DNA of 64,000 nt from Rhodothermus marinus (GTDB taxonomy: Bacteria; Bacteroidota; Rhodothermia; Rhodothermales; Rhodothermaceae). Below are positions 52,529 through 63,588 of the stretch, in pieces (within the stretch, counting starts at the first letter, position 1; the number at the start of each line of letters is the position of its first letter). The stretch is taken from the NCBI RefSeq assembly GCF_009936275.1, contig NZ_AP019797.1, positions 735,501 through 799,500 on the forward strand, in the 5' to 3' direction. Both the position numbers and the translations under genes were made by a program. A model generated the notes under the pieces. That model saw nothing but the letters and a program-made list of their open reading frames with translations, was not told the DNA's origin and did not search any database.

Positions 52529-52930
52529 ATGAGCTACGAACCACACACCGACTACGGGTACCAGGGAGCGCACTCGGACGGGTACAACATGCAGGATCGG
52601 CGCGCTCCGCGGGAGGACCGGCATTACCGGGAAGAGGTGTACTCCAAGCGCGTACCGGCCGGTAAGCGCACCTACTTCTTCGATGTGAAGCCGACACGCT
52701 CCGGTGACGACTACTTCATCACGATCACCGAGAGCAAGCGCATCGACGATCATCACTACGAAAAGCACAAAATCTTCCTGTACAAGGAGGATTTCGGCAA
52801 GTTCATTGCCGCTATTCACGAAGTGGTGCAGCATATTCGTGAGGAATATCTGCCCGACTACGACTTCAAGGATCTGCCCGAACTGCCGCTGGCACCGCGG
52901 CGTTCGCAGGATGATGAAGTGGCCGATTGA
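52529..52930 (+). CDS. PUR-family (DUF3276) nucleic-acid-binding protein
   Basis: 133 residues. A flexible, Tyr/Gly/Arg-rich N-terminus precedes the DUF3276 domain (~residues 37-112), which shows EVYSKRVPAGKRTYFFDVK, DDYFITITESKR, and KHKIFLYKEDFGKFIAAIHE. The domain folds like the eukaryotic PUR repeat and binds single-stranded DNA or RNA. In Bacteroidetes and spirochaetes single-repeat members are common and their role is poorly known. The strong hairpin in its leader and the terminator behind it suggest a monocistronic transcript. Confidence 0.9.
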   Translation: MSYEPHTDYGYQGAHSDGYNMQDRRAPREDRHYREEVYSKRVPAGKRTYFFDVKPTRSGDDYFITITESKRIDDHHYEKHKIFLYKEDFGKFIAAIHEVVQHIREEYLPDYDFKDLPELPLAPRRSQDDEVAD

Positions 52931-52959
52931 GATAACAACATACGAAAAGATATAGAGGC

Positions 52960-52984
52960 AAAAAGCCGGCAACGCCGGCTTTTT
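52960..52984. terminator. Intrinsic terminator of the PUR-family gene
   Basis: GCCGGC (52965-52970) pairs with GCCGGC (52974-52979) over AAC, flanked by A5 (52960-52964) and T5 (52980-52984). The A/T flanks make it symmetrical. Confidence 0.85.
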
Positions 52985-53013
52985 GTTTTTCGGTTCTTGT
53001 TGAAGAAAGCGTC

Positions 53014-54345
53014 ATGGAACTGCTTCCCATCGTTTCCTACGAGCAGCGCGCCGAGCGACTGGCGGCGCTCTGGACGCGCGGCGGCACGTTCGATCCGGAA
53101 GTGGAGCGGGCCGTGCAGGAGATCCTGCAGCAGGTGCAACAGCAGGGCGACGCCGCGCTGCTGGCGCTGACCGAACGGTTCGACGGGGTGCGTCCGCCCT
53201 CGCTCCGGGTGCCGGAAGCGGAGCTGGCGGCGGCCTACGAGACCATGGACCCCGAGCTGAAGGCCATCATTGCCGAAGCGGTCGACAACATCCGGCGCTT
53301 CCACGAGCACCAGCGGCGCACCTCGTGGTTCGTCGAGGACGGCGACGGCGTGGTGCTGGGCCAGCGCATCGTGCCGCTGGAGCGGGTGGGACTCTACGTG
53401 CCGGGCGGCCGCGCATTCTACCCGTCCAGCCTGCTGATGAACGCGATTCCGGCCCAGGTGGCCGGCGTGCCGGAGCTACATCTGGTGTCGCCGCCGGGGC
53501 CTTCCGGATGGCCGCATCCGCTGGTGCTGGCCACGGCCCACTTTCTGGGCATTCGGCATGTGTACGCCGTGGGCGGGGCGCAGGCCGTGGCGGCGCTGGC
53601 CTTCGGAACGGAGACGATTCCGCGCGTGGACAAGATCGTGGGGCCGGGGAACGCCTACGTGGCGCTGGCCAAGAAAATGGTTTTCGGCCGGGTGGACATC
53701 GATGCCGTGGCCGGTCCCAGTGAAATCGTGGTGCTGGCCGACGACACGGCCGATCCAGAATTCGTGGCGGCCGACCTGCTCTCGCAGGCCGAGCACGACG
53801 AGCGGGCTTCGGCCGTGCTGGTTACACCTCACGCGCTGCTGGCCGAGGCGGTCCGGGCGCGCGTGCAACGCATGGTGGCCGAAGCGCCCCGTCGCACCAT
53901 TCTGGAGGCGTCGCTGGCGCGCTACGGCGCCTGCATCGTGACGCCATCGATGACCGAGGCGTACGCGGTGGTCAACGAACTGGCGCCCGAGCACCTGGAA
54001 CTGATCGTGCGGGACCCCTGGGCGGCGTTGCCGCACATCCGCCATGCAGGGGCCATCTTTCTGGGGCCGTTTTCGACGGAGCCGGTGGGCGACTACTTCG
54101 CCGGACCCAACCATGTGCTGCCCACCGGGGGCACGGCCCGCTACGCCTCGGCGCTGAGTGTGGACGACTTCGTGCGGAGCCAGTCGATCATCGCCTACAC
54201 GGCCGAGCGGCTGCGCCGGACCGGTCCGCGTATCATGCGCTTCGCCGAGGCCGAGGCGCTGCCCGCGCACGCCCAGGCGGTGGCCGTCCGGCTGGCCCGC
54301 CTGGCGGAACAAGCGCCGGACTCCGCCGTGCGTTCGTCTGCCTGA
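53014..54345 (+). CDS. hisD: Histidinol dehydrogenase
   Basis: 443 residues, last step of histidine synthesis (histidinol to histidine, NAD-dependent, zinc enzyme). Conserved blocks: PLERVGLYVPGGRAFYPSS, GGAQAVAALAFGTETIP, VDKIVGPGNAYVALAKK, AVAGPSEIVVLADD, DLLSQAEHDERASAVLVT (with the zinc Q and H), NELAPEHLELI (catalytic E-H pair) and PVGDYFAGPNHVLPTGGTAR. Starts 24 bases after the PUR-gene terminator tract and 16 bases before hisC, so hisDC is one transcript. Confidence 0.97.
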   Translation: MELLPIVSYEQRAERLAALWTRGGTFDPEVERAVQEILQQVQQQGDAALLALTERFDGVRPPSLRVPEAELAAAYETMDPELKAIIAEAVDNIRRFHEHQRRTSWFVEDGDGVVLGQRIVPLERVGLYVPGGRAFYPSSLLMNAIPAQVAGVPELHLVSPPGPSGWPHPLVLATAHFLGIRHVYAVGGAQAVAALAFGTETIPRVDKIVGPGNAYVALAKKMVFGRVDIDAVAGPSEIVVLADDTADPEFVAADLLSQAEHDERASAVLVTPHALLAEAVRARVQRMVAEAPRRTILEASLARYGACIVTPSMTEAYAVVNELAPEHLELIVRDPWAALPHIRHAGAIFLGPFSTEPVGDYFAGPNHVLPTGGTARYASALSVDDFVRSQSIIAYTAERLRRTGPRIMRFAEAEALPAHAQAVAVRLARLAEQAPDSAVRSSA

Positions 54346-54361
54346 AACGAAACCGACTGCG

Positions 54362-55471
54362 ATGATACCTGTGGCCGATACGCTGGAGCAGGCCCTGGCG
54401 GCCATCCGGCCTGCCGTACGCCAGGGCAAACCGTACCTGGTGGGAACGCCGCCCGAGGCGCCCGTCAAACTGAACCAGAACGAAAACCCCTGGGATTTGC
54501 CCGAGCCGCTCAAGCGCGAGCTGCTGGAGGCGTTCTTCGCGCTGCCGTTCAATCGCTATCCGGCCGAACACCCGGAACGGTTGCGCCGGGCGCTGGCTGA
54601 GTACCTGGACTGGACCCCGGAGGGCATCGTCGTGGGCAACGGCTCGAACGAGCTGGCTTTCACGGTGGGACTGGCCGTGATCGAGGAGGGGACGCCCGTG
54701 GTGCTGCCCCGGCCCATGTTTTCGCTCTACGAGATGATCGTGCGGCTACACGGCGGCCGCATCCATGCCGTGGCACCGCACCCGGATCTGCACTTCGACG
54801 TCGAAGGATTGCTGGAGGCCATGCGCCGGCACCGGCCGGCGCTGGTGGTCCTGACCACGCCGAACAACCCGACGGGGCTGGCTATGGCGCCGGAGGACGT
54901 CGAGGCGGTGGTGGCGGCGGCGCCCGGTCTGGTGCTGATCGACGAGGCCTACGTGGAGTTTGCCGACGGGGTGGGGGCCCGGCCGCTGCTGGACCGCTAC
55001 CCGCACGTGTTGCTGCTGCGGACGTTCTCGAAAGCCTTCGGGCTGGCCGGGTTACGGCTGGGCTATCTGGTGGGCCACCCGGACGTGGTCCGCGAACTCT
55101 ACAAGGCACGCATTCCCTTCATGGTGGATCGGCTGGCCGAAACGGTGGCGCTCACGCTGCTCCGGCATCTGGATCTGGTGCAACAGCGCGTGGCCGAGAT
55201 CAAGGCCGGCGTGCAGTGGCTCTATCGGGAACTGGCGGCGTTGCCGGACGTCGCGCCGGTGCCCTCGCAGGCCAATTTTGTAATCTTTCGGACACCGCTG
55301 GAACCCGACGTGCTGCTCGCTCGTCTGGCGAAAGACGGGATCCTGATCCGCAACATGAGCGGCTACCCCGAGCTGCGCGGGTATGTGCGGGTAAACGCAG
55401 GGCGACCCGAGGAGAACCGGGCTTTTATGGTCGCGTTGAAGAAGGCGCTCGCCGGCGACGAGACCCCGTAA
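54362..55471 (+). CDS. hisC: Histidinol-phosphate aminotransferase
   Basis: 369 residues from the ATG at 54362; an upstream frame would begin inside hisD. PLP-dependent fold-type I enzyme: KLNQNENPWDLPEPL (substrate loop), RYPAEHPERLRRALAEY, GNGSNELAFTVGLAV, TTPNNPTGLA, LIDEAYVEF and the PLP lysine in RTFSKAFGLAGLRLGYLVG, ending VRVNAGRPEENRAFM. It transaminates imidazole acetol phosphate. Because hisD precedes it this is HisC rather than another class I/II aminotransferase. Confidence 0.95.
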   Translation: MIPVADTLEQALAAIRPAVRQGKPYLVGTPPEAPVKLNQNENPWDLPEPLKRELLEAFFALPFNRYPAEHPERLRRALAEYLDWTPEGIVVGNGSNELAFTVGLAVIEEGTPVVLPRPMFSLYEMIVRLHGGRIHAVAPHPDLHFDVEGLLEAMRRHRPALVVLTTPNNPTGLAMAPEDVEAVVAAAPGLVLIDEAYVEFADGVGARPLLDRYPHVLLLRTFSKAFGLAGLRLGYLVGHPDVVRELYKARIPFMVDRLAETVALTLLRHLDLVQQRVAEIKAGVQWLYRELAALPDVAPVPSQANFVIFRTPLEPDVLLARLAKDGILIRNMSGYPELRGYVRVNAGRPEENRAFMVALKKALAGDETP

Positions 55472-55530
55472 GCCAGGTCGCGCAGCCGGAGGCCTGATCC
55501 AGAGGTTGTTTAACCGTTTGCGCGTGCGCG

Positions 55531-56124
55531 ATGGAATTGATTCAGGTTGATATTGTCGGGCTTTCGACCAGTCCTACCAGTGGGGGCGCGTATGCGCTGG
55601 TCCTGGGCGAAATCCAGGGAAATCGTCGGTTGCCCATCATCATCGGTGCGTTCGAGGCGCAGGCCATTGCCCTGGAATTGGAAAAGATCCAGCCGCCGCG
55701 TCCGATGACGCACGACCTGTTGCGCGACCTGTTCGAGGCCGTCGGTGCCGAGGTGCTCAGCGTGGTGATCGACGAGCTGCGCGACGGCACGTTCTACGCC
55801 AAGATTCGCTTCGTGCACAACGGCCGGGAGCGGCAACTGGATGCGCGTCCGAGCGATGCGGTGGCGCTGGCCGTGCGGGTGGATGCGCCGATCTTCGTGG
55901 CGCCGGCTGTGATGGAAGAGGCCGGCATCCCCACCGAAGAGGGAGCAGGACTTTCGGTCGGGAGCGAAGCACGTCCGGAAGAGGAAGAACCCGAACCGCC
56001 CATGTCGCGCCTGGAGCGCCTGCAGCGCATGCTGGAGAAGGCCATCGAGGAGGAGGATTACGAACGGGCCGCTCAGCTGCGCGACGAGATCGCCCGCCTG
56101 AAAAAAGAACAGGGCCAGAACTGA
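55531..56124 (+). CDS. Bifunctional nuclease-family (DUF151) protein with C-terminal UVR motif
   Basis: 197 residues. The DUF151 domain (residues 1-~130) shows LVLGEIQGNRRLPIIIGAFE, ARPSDAVALAVRVDAPIFV and the conserved DLLRDLFEAVGAEV; some members have both RNase and DNase activity in vitro. An acidic linker (EEGAGLSVGSEARPEEEEPE) leads to a UvrB/UvrC-type helical hairpin (RLERLQRMLEKAIEEEDYER ... LRDEIARLKKE). The UVR motif suggests contact with the excision-repair proteins or a self-dimer. Upstream spacing from hisC is about 60 bases; a strong terminator follows. Confidence 0.92.
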   Translation: MELIQVDIVGLSTSPTSGGAYALVLGEIQGNRRLPIIIGAFEAQAIALELEKIQPPRPMTHDLLRDLFEAVGAEVLSVVIDELRDGTFYAKIRFVHNGRERQLDARPSDAVALAVRVDAPIFVAPAVMEEAGIPTEEGAGLSVGSEARPEEEEPEPPMSRLERLQRMLEKAIEEEDYERAAQLRDEIARLKKEQGQN

Positions 56125-56152
56125 TACGCTCGCCCGTGTTGCTGCTACATAG

Positions 56153-56193
56153 AAGCGAAGCTTTCCGGTCCCTGCCGTGAAGCTTCGCTTTTT
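56153..56193 (+). terminator. Intrinsic terminator after the DUF151-UVR gene
   Basis: AAGCGAAGCTT (56153-56163) pairs perfectly with AAGCTTCGCTT (56180-56190), an 11-bp stem with a 16-base loop, followed by TTT. Confidence 0.85.
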
Positions 56194-56217
56194 GTGTTTC
56201 TACCTGACCGAAACCGC

Positions 56218-57870
56218 ATGCCCATGGAAGCCAACCTGCAGGTTCTGCCGCACGAGCGCGTGCCGCTGACCGCCCTGCGGGATTTTTCCACGCTGTTCGT
56301 AACCTACGCCACCGAGTACGAGCCGCTGGCGGCGTTTTATGCCGGCGATTACCGCGATCCGGCCGTGCGCCGCGAACGGGCCGTCCGGGCGGCCGCCCAC
56401 CCACGCGATCGGGCGACGCTGGTCAAGGTGCTTGAGGAGCAGAACGAACGCTGGGGTCTGGATGCCGCCACGCAGAAGCACATCGAGGCGCTGCGTGATC
56501 CGGAAAGCGTGGCGCTTGTGACCGGTCAGCAGGTAGGGCTGCTGGGCGGGCCGCTTTTCACGCTCTACAAGGCGCTCACGGTGGGCAAACTGGCCCGCCA
56601 GCTGACCGACGAACTGGACCGCCCCGTGGTGCCCGTCTTCTGGCTGGCCGGCGAAGACCACGATTACGAGGAGGTCGCGTCCGTCACGGTGCTGCAGGGA
56701 GCCGAACCGGTGACGCTCCGGCTGGAGCGGCCTGATCCGAATTATGCGGGACCGGTGGGGCGACTGGCCCTGCCAGAAACGATTCGGACGCTGCTGGATG
56801 AACTGGCCGATCTATTGCCGCCTACGGAATTTCAGGAGCCGCTGCTGGCGTTGCTGCAGGAGACCTATCGGCCCGGCGTCTCGTTTCAGGATGCGTTTGC
56901 CCGACTGCTTAAACGGCTGGTGCCCGAGGACGTCGGCCTGGTGCTAATCGACCCGGACGATGCCCGCCTGAAGGCACTGGCCCGCCCGCTTTTTGAGCGG
57001 GAGCTGACCGACTGGGAGACCGCGCACGCCCGGCTCGAAGCGGTGAGTCGGGAGCTGGCGGCCCGCTATCATGTGCAGGTGCAGACCCGGCCGCTTAACC
57101 TGTTTCTGCTGGAAGGTCATCGGCGCATTCCGCTGGACGCCGAACCGGACGGATTCCACCTGCGGGGCGAAGGCCCCGTGCTTTCGCAGACCGAAGCGCT
57201 GCAGCTGCTGCAGGAGGCGCCCGAACGCTTCAGTCCGAACGCCCTGCTGCGGCCGCTCTACCAGGACTGGCTGCTGCCCACGCTCGCCTACGTGGCGGGA
57301 CCGGCCGAGATTGCCTACTGGGCTCAGCTCAAACCCCTGTATGAATGGGCCGGGCTGCCGATGCCGCTCGTCTATCCGCGGGCGCTGATGTTGCTGGTGG
57401 AACCCCGGATCGCCCGCTGGCTGGAACGTTATCATTTGCGCCCCGAAGCCCTGCAGGAAGAACCGGACCGGCTGTTTCACCGCCTGGTGAAGGAGCAACT
57501 CGACGGCGAGCTGGAGGCTGCCTTCGAGGAGGCCCGGCGGCAACTCCGCGAGCTGGGCGTCCGGCTGCGGCCGCTCGTCGAACGCGTGGATCCGTCGCTG
57601 GGACCGGCTACCGAGGCCTGGGCCACCGGGCTGGAGCATGAGCTGGATCGCTTCTGGGCCCGTGTGCTGAAGGCCGGCAAACGCCGCGAAGAAACGCTCC
57701 GAAACCAGCTCGTGCGGGCACGGAACAGCCTGTTTCCCAACGGTGTGTTGCAGGAGCGCGTGCTCTCGCCCGTGTATTTTCTGAACAAATACGGGCCGGA
57801 GCTACCGCGCCGACTGCAACAGGTGCTCTCGACCGACACGTCAGCGCTGCAGGTGGTATATCTGCAATGA
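56218..57870 (+). CDS. bshC: Bacillithiol biosynthesis cysteine-adding enzyme BshC
   Basis: 550 residues, normal BshC size. The Rossmann-like N-terminal core has the family motif VTGQQVGLLGGPLFTLYKAL and VPVFWLAGEDHDYEEVASV; a long helical insertion with coiled-coil character follows, and a characteristic C-terminus (NSLFPNGVLQERVLSPVYFL). BshC joins cysteine to glucosaminyl-malate to finish bacillithiol, the main small thiol in Bacillus and many Bacteroidetes/Deinococcus relatives. The deacetylase BshB1 is encoded 3.6 kb downstream; a BshA glycosyltransferase is not here. Start taken at ATG 56218 (MPMEANL); GTG at 56194 is possible but adds an unusual leader. Confidence 0.93.
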   Translation: MPMEANLQVLPHERVPLTALRDFSTLFVTYATEYEPLAAFYAGDYRDPAVRRERAVRAAAHPRDRATLVKVLEEQNERWGLDAATQKHIEALRDPESVALVTGQQVGLLGGPLFTLYKALTVGKLARQLTDELDRPVVPVFWLAGEDHDYEEVASVTVLQGAEPVTLRLERPDPNYAGPVGRLALPETIRTLLDELADLLPPTEFQEPLLALLQETYRPGVSFQDAFARLLKRLVPEDVGLVLIDPDDARLKALARPLFERELTDWETAHARLEAVSRELAARYHVQVQTRPLNLFLLEGHRRIPLDAEPDGFHLRGEGPVLSQTEALQLLQEAPERFSPNALLRPLYQDWLLPTLAYVAGPAEIAYWAQLKPLYEWAGLPMPLVYPRALMLLVEPRIARWLERYHLRPEALQEEPDRLFHRLVKEQLDGELEAAFEEARRQLRELGVRLRPLVERVDPSLGPATEAWATGLEHELDRFWARVLKAGKRREETLRNQLVRARNSLFPNGVLQERVLSPVYFLNKYGPELPRRLQQVLSTDTSALQVVYLQ

Positions 57871-58559
57871 TGGTAGGAGGAAAAGACGGACGGGCATTGT
57901 TCAGTCCTTTGGTGGAACAGGCCATCGAACTGGCCGCCCGCTGGCACGACGGAACCTACCGCAAAAGCCAGTGGCGGCCGCCGCTGATGCCTTCGCCGGA
58001 CCCTGACGATCTGGTGCCCGTGCCGGTCATGGCCCATCTGACGACCGTGGCGCTGCTGGTGGACCGGGCCGGCTGGGACGACGTGACCGTGGCGGCCGCT
58101 TTTCTGCACGACGCCCTCGAAGACACGAACCGCCACGGCCAGCAGCTTCGCTATGAAGTCCTGCGCGAGCGCATGGGCGAAGCGGTGGCCCGACTGGTGC
58201 GCGATGTAACCGAACAGAAATACGACGAACAGGGACGGCGTCGGAGCTGGGAGGAGCGTAAGGCCGATTACCTGGCCCATCTGCGCACGGCCACGCCGGC
58301 CGCCGTCGCCATCAGTCTGGCCGACAAGCTGCACAACCTGTGGACGATCAACCAGAGCCTGCAGGTCGGCGTCGACGTGTTCGCCGACGGTCCCGGTCGG
58401 CGGGCGCTCAGTGCCGGACCCGAAGCCCAGTTGCGCTTCCACCGGGCTTTGCTGGAGCTGGCCGCCGGGCACGACGACCCCCGCCTGGAGCCGCTGCGCA
58501 CGCGTCTGACCCACGAAGTCGAACGCTTCGCCCGCCGGGTGGCTTCCGGGCGCGGGTAG
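57867..58559 (+). CDS. HD-domain phosphohydrolase, small alarmone hydrolase-like
   Basis: 230 residues, HD-superfamily fold like SpoT/Mesh1: the first metal His in PVMAHLTTVALLVDRAG, the HD pair in VAAAFLHDALEDT, and ISLADKLHNLWTI for the late metal Asp, all in the spacing seen in (p)ppGpp hydrolases. No synthetase or ACT domain. It probably cleaves a phosphate from (p)ppGpp or a related nucleotide. Overlaps bshC by 4 bases (ATGA) and precedes leuS, so it may be co-transcribed with thiol and translation genes. Confidence 0.85.
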   Translation: MMVGGKDGRALFSPLVEQAIELAARWHDGTYRKSQWRPPLMPSPDPDDLVPVPVMAHLTTVALLVDRAGWDDVTVAAAFLHDALEDTNRHGQQLRYEVLRERMGEAVARLVRDVTEQKYDEQGRRRSWEERKADYLAHLRTATPAAVAISLADKLHNLWTINQSLQVGVDVFADGPGRRALSAGPEAQLRFHRALLELAAGHDDPRLEPLRTRLTHEVERFARRVASGRG

Positions 58560-58641
58560 CCAGGAGCGCTGGCTTTTGATCGCTTTCCCGAGCAGGTCCT
58601 TCTGCACATTTTTCCGACAAACAATCTCTCGATTCGCGGCG

Positions 58642-58648
58642 TATATTG
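58642..58648 (+). promoter_or_regulatory. Probable -10 element of leuS
   Basis: TATATTG, identical to the efp and tRNA-Pro boxes, 40 bases before the leuS ATG. At normal spacing the -35 position has no good match (AAACAA), so strength is uncertain. Confidence 0.35.
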
Positions 58649-58687
58649 CCCCTGCTTTTGAAAAAATGGCGCAAGCGAGCACGGACT

Positions 58688-61408
<2,721 letters not shown>

Positions 61409-61422
61409 CCGGCGGTGCGCTC

Positions 61423-62223
61423 ATGGAAGATCGGCGTGTGGTGCTCATCGAAGATGCCGAGCCCGGCCGGCCGCTCGACGTGCTGGCGCTGGCGGCGCAT
61501 CCCGACGACGTGGAGCTGTGCGCGGGCGGCACGGTCTGCCTGCTCGCCCGCCAGGGCTACCGGGTGGGCATTGTGGACTTCACGCGGGGCGAGCTGGGCT
61601 CGCGCGGCACACCGGAAGGCCGTCTGGAGGAGGCCACCGAGGCCGGCCGCATTATCGGGCTGGCCGTACGCGAAAACCTGGGCCTGCCCGACGGACGCCT
61701 GGAGGACTCCTGGGAGCAGCGGCTGGCCGTCGTGCAGGCCGTCCGGCGCTACCGCCCCCACATCGTGCTGATCAACGCGCCGGAGTGCCGCCATCCCGAT
61801 CACGGCGCGGCCGCTCGCCTGGCCGCTTCGGCGCTGTTCATGGCCGGGCTGCGTCGCATCGAGACCTTCGAGCCCGATGGCACTCCCCAGGAGCCCTGGC
61901 GCCCGCACCACGTGCTCCACTACATGCAGGCCGTGCCCTTCGAGCCCACCTTCGTGGTGGATGTCACCGAGGTCTGGGAGCAACGCATCGAGGCCCTGCT
62001 CGCCTTTCGCTCCCAGTTCTACAATCCCGAATACGAGCCGGCCGAGGACGAGCCGGAGACGTTCGTTTCCAATCCCGAGTTTTTCCGGTGGATCGAGGCG
62101 CGCGCCCGGAGCTACGGCTACATGATCGGCGCCACCTACGGCGAGCCCTTTCTGTACCGACACGGACCGGTGGGCGTCAGAGACCTGATGGCCGTGTTGC
62201 GTCACGAAAAACCGTACCGTTAA
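61423..62223 (+). CDS. bshB1: Bacillithiol biosynthesis deacetylase BshB1
   Basis: 266 residues, zinc LmbE-family deacetylase: metal motif AHPDD (H26, D29) in VLALAAHPDDVELCAGG, and the second half of the site in ECRHPDHGAAARLA. FTRGELGSRGTPEGRLEEA is the BshB1-specific loop, and the C-terminus has FRSQFYNPEYEPAEDEPETF followed by RSYGYMIGATYGEPF, which position the substrate. It removes the acetyl group from GlcNAc-malate before BshC adds cysteine. It lies 14 bases after leuS, closing the bshC-HD-leuS-bshB1 run. Confidence 0.94.
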   Translation: MEDRRVVLIEDAEPGRPLDVLALAAHPDDVELCAGGTVCLLARQGYRVGIVDFTRGELGSRGTPEGRLEEATEAGRIIGLAVRENLGLPDGRLEDSWEQRLAVVQAVRRYRPHIVLINAPECRHPDHGAAARLAASALFMAGLRRIETFEPDGTPQEPWRPHHVLHYMQAVPFEPTFVVDVTEVWEQRIEALLAFRSQFYNPEYEPAEDEPETFVSNPEFFRWIEARARSYGYMIGATYGEPFLYRHGPVGVRDLMAVLRHEKPYR

Positions 62224-62328
62224 CGGGCCGGAACGCCGGGCTCTCTTCGTGAAATCTCCGTGATTCGGGAGACGAAGCCCCTTCTTCGAGGTTTGCTCGG
62301 CGCCCGTCGCGCCAGCGAGGCGGTTTCG

Positions 62329-62358
62329 TTGACACCTGTGCGGCGGGCAGCCTATATT
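62329..62358 (+). promoter_or_regulatory. efp promoter
   Basis: TTGACA (62329-62334), an 18-base spacer and TATATT (62353-62358) followed by G. It would start transcription about 40 bases before the efp ATG. This is the best sigma-70-like promoter in the window. Confidence 0.65.
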
Positions 62359-62405
62359 GATCTACTGCGTGGCGTATTTTATAGCAAACGAAACCCGTTG
62401 CACCG

Positions 62406-62984
62406 ATGGCGGACACGAGCGATTTCCGAAACGGACTGGTCCTTGTCTGGAAAGGCGATCTCTGGCAGATCGTCGAATTTCTCCATGTGAAGCCCGGCAA
62501 AGGCGGGGCCTTCGTGCGCACGAAGCTGAAGAACGTGCGGACCGGACAGGTGGTGGACAACACCTTCCGGGCGGGCGAGCGCGTCGAGACGGCCCGCATC
62601 GAGCGCCGGCCGCACCAGTTCCTGTACGAGGACGAGCTGGGGCTGCACTTCATGAACCTGGAGACCTACGAGCAGATTACGATTTCGCCTGATCTGGTGC
62701 CCCGGCGGGGATTCCTGAAGGAGGGCGGTGAGGCCGACGTGCTCGTGCATGCCGAAACGGAGACGCCCATCACCGTCGAGATTCCCAAACATGTGGAGCT
62801 GCGCGTGGTCGAGACCGAGCCCGGCGTGCGGGGCGACACGGCCACGGGTGGCTCGAAGCCGGCCAAACTGGAAAGCGGGGCGGTCATTCAGGTGCCGCTC
62901 TTTATCAACGAGGGCGACGTGGTGCGCGTGAACACCGAGACGGGCGAATACATCACGCGCGTGGCCACGGCCGAGGCCGGGTGA
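62406..62984 (+). CDS. efp: Elongation factor P
   Basis: 192 residues in three beta-barrel domains: KOW-like N-domain (FRNGLVLVWKGDLWQIVEF), then two OB folds (FLYEDELGLHFMNLETYEQI; VELRVVETEPGVRGDT ... VQVPLF-type end EYITRVATAEAG). EF-P enters the ribosomal E site to relieve stalling at proline runs. The tip loop reads VKPGKGGAF, so the modifiable residue is a lysine (K32), as in EpmA- or YmfI-type systems rather than the arginine used by EarP. It heads a probable efp-accB-accC operon. Confidence 0.96.
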   Translation: MADTSDFRNGLVLVWKGDLWQIVEFLHVKPGKGGAFVRTKLKNVRTGQVVDNTFRAGERVETARIERRPHQFLYEDELGLHFMNLETYEQITISPDLVPRRGFLKEGGEADVLVHAETETPITVEIPKHVELRVVETEPGVRGDTATGGSKPAKLESGAVIQVPLFINEGDVVRVNTETGEYITRVATAEAG

Positions 62985-63011
62985 TCCTCCCCCAACCATC
63001 CCAGCCCTACC

Positions 63012-63581
63012 ATGGACCTGGAACGCATCCGCGAACTGCTGAAAATCGTCGCCGAAAGCGGCGTGGCGGAGGTGGAGATCGAGGAAGAGGACTTCAAACT
63101 GGTCATTCGCAAAAATGCGCCCACGATCGTGATGCAGTCGGCGCCCGTGCCGGCCTACGCCATGCCCTACGGCATGCCCCAGATGATGCCGACGCCGGCC
63201 CCAGCGCCCGTGCCGGCCGCTCAGCCGGTGGCTGCGCCGGCCGGAGTGGGATCCAACCCGGGCTCGGCGGCTGAAGCTCCTGCGGCGCAGACCGACCAGA
63301 GCGCCGATGGAGCCCCGGCGGCCGTCAAAGAGAAGGAAAAAACCTACATTGTGCGGGCGCCGATCGTGGGCACCTTCTACCGCGCGCCGGCCCCCGATGC
63401 GGATCCGTTTGTCGAGGTGGGCGACCGCGTCAAACCCGGCGACGTGCTCTGCATCATTGAGGCGATGAAGCTCATGAACGAGATCGAAAGCGAGGTGGCC
63501 GGCGTGGTCAAAGAAATCCTGGTTGAAAACGCCCAGCCGGTGGAGTACGACCAGCCCCTCTTCGTCATCGCCCTCGACTGA
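63012..63581 (+). CDS. accB: Acetyl-CoA carboxylase biotin carboxyl carrier protein
   Basis: 189 residues. Helical N-terminal part ([35 protein letters not shown]), a Pro/Ala/Met-rich linker (~40-105), and a biotinyl domain ([39 protein letters not shown]) with the biotinylated lysine K153. The thumb segment [17 protein letters not shown] is typical of AccB. It carries the carboxyl group between biotin carboxylase and the transferase at the first step of fatty acid synthesis. Spacing to the accC start is 7 bases. Confidence 0.97.
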   Translation: MDLERIRELLKIVAESGVAEVEIEEEDFKLVIRKNAPTIVMQSAPVPAYAMPYGMPQMMPTPAPAPVPAAQPVAAPAGVGSNPGSAAEAPAAQTDQSADGAPAAVKEKEKTYIVRAPIVGTFYRAPAPDADPFVEVGDRVKPGDVLCIIEAMKLMNEIESEVAGVVKEILVENAQPVEYDQPLFVIALD

Positions 63582-63588
63582 GCCAGCC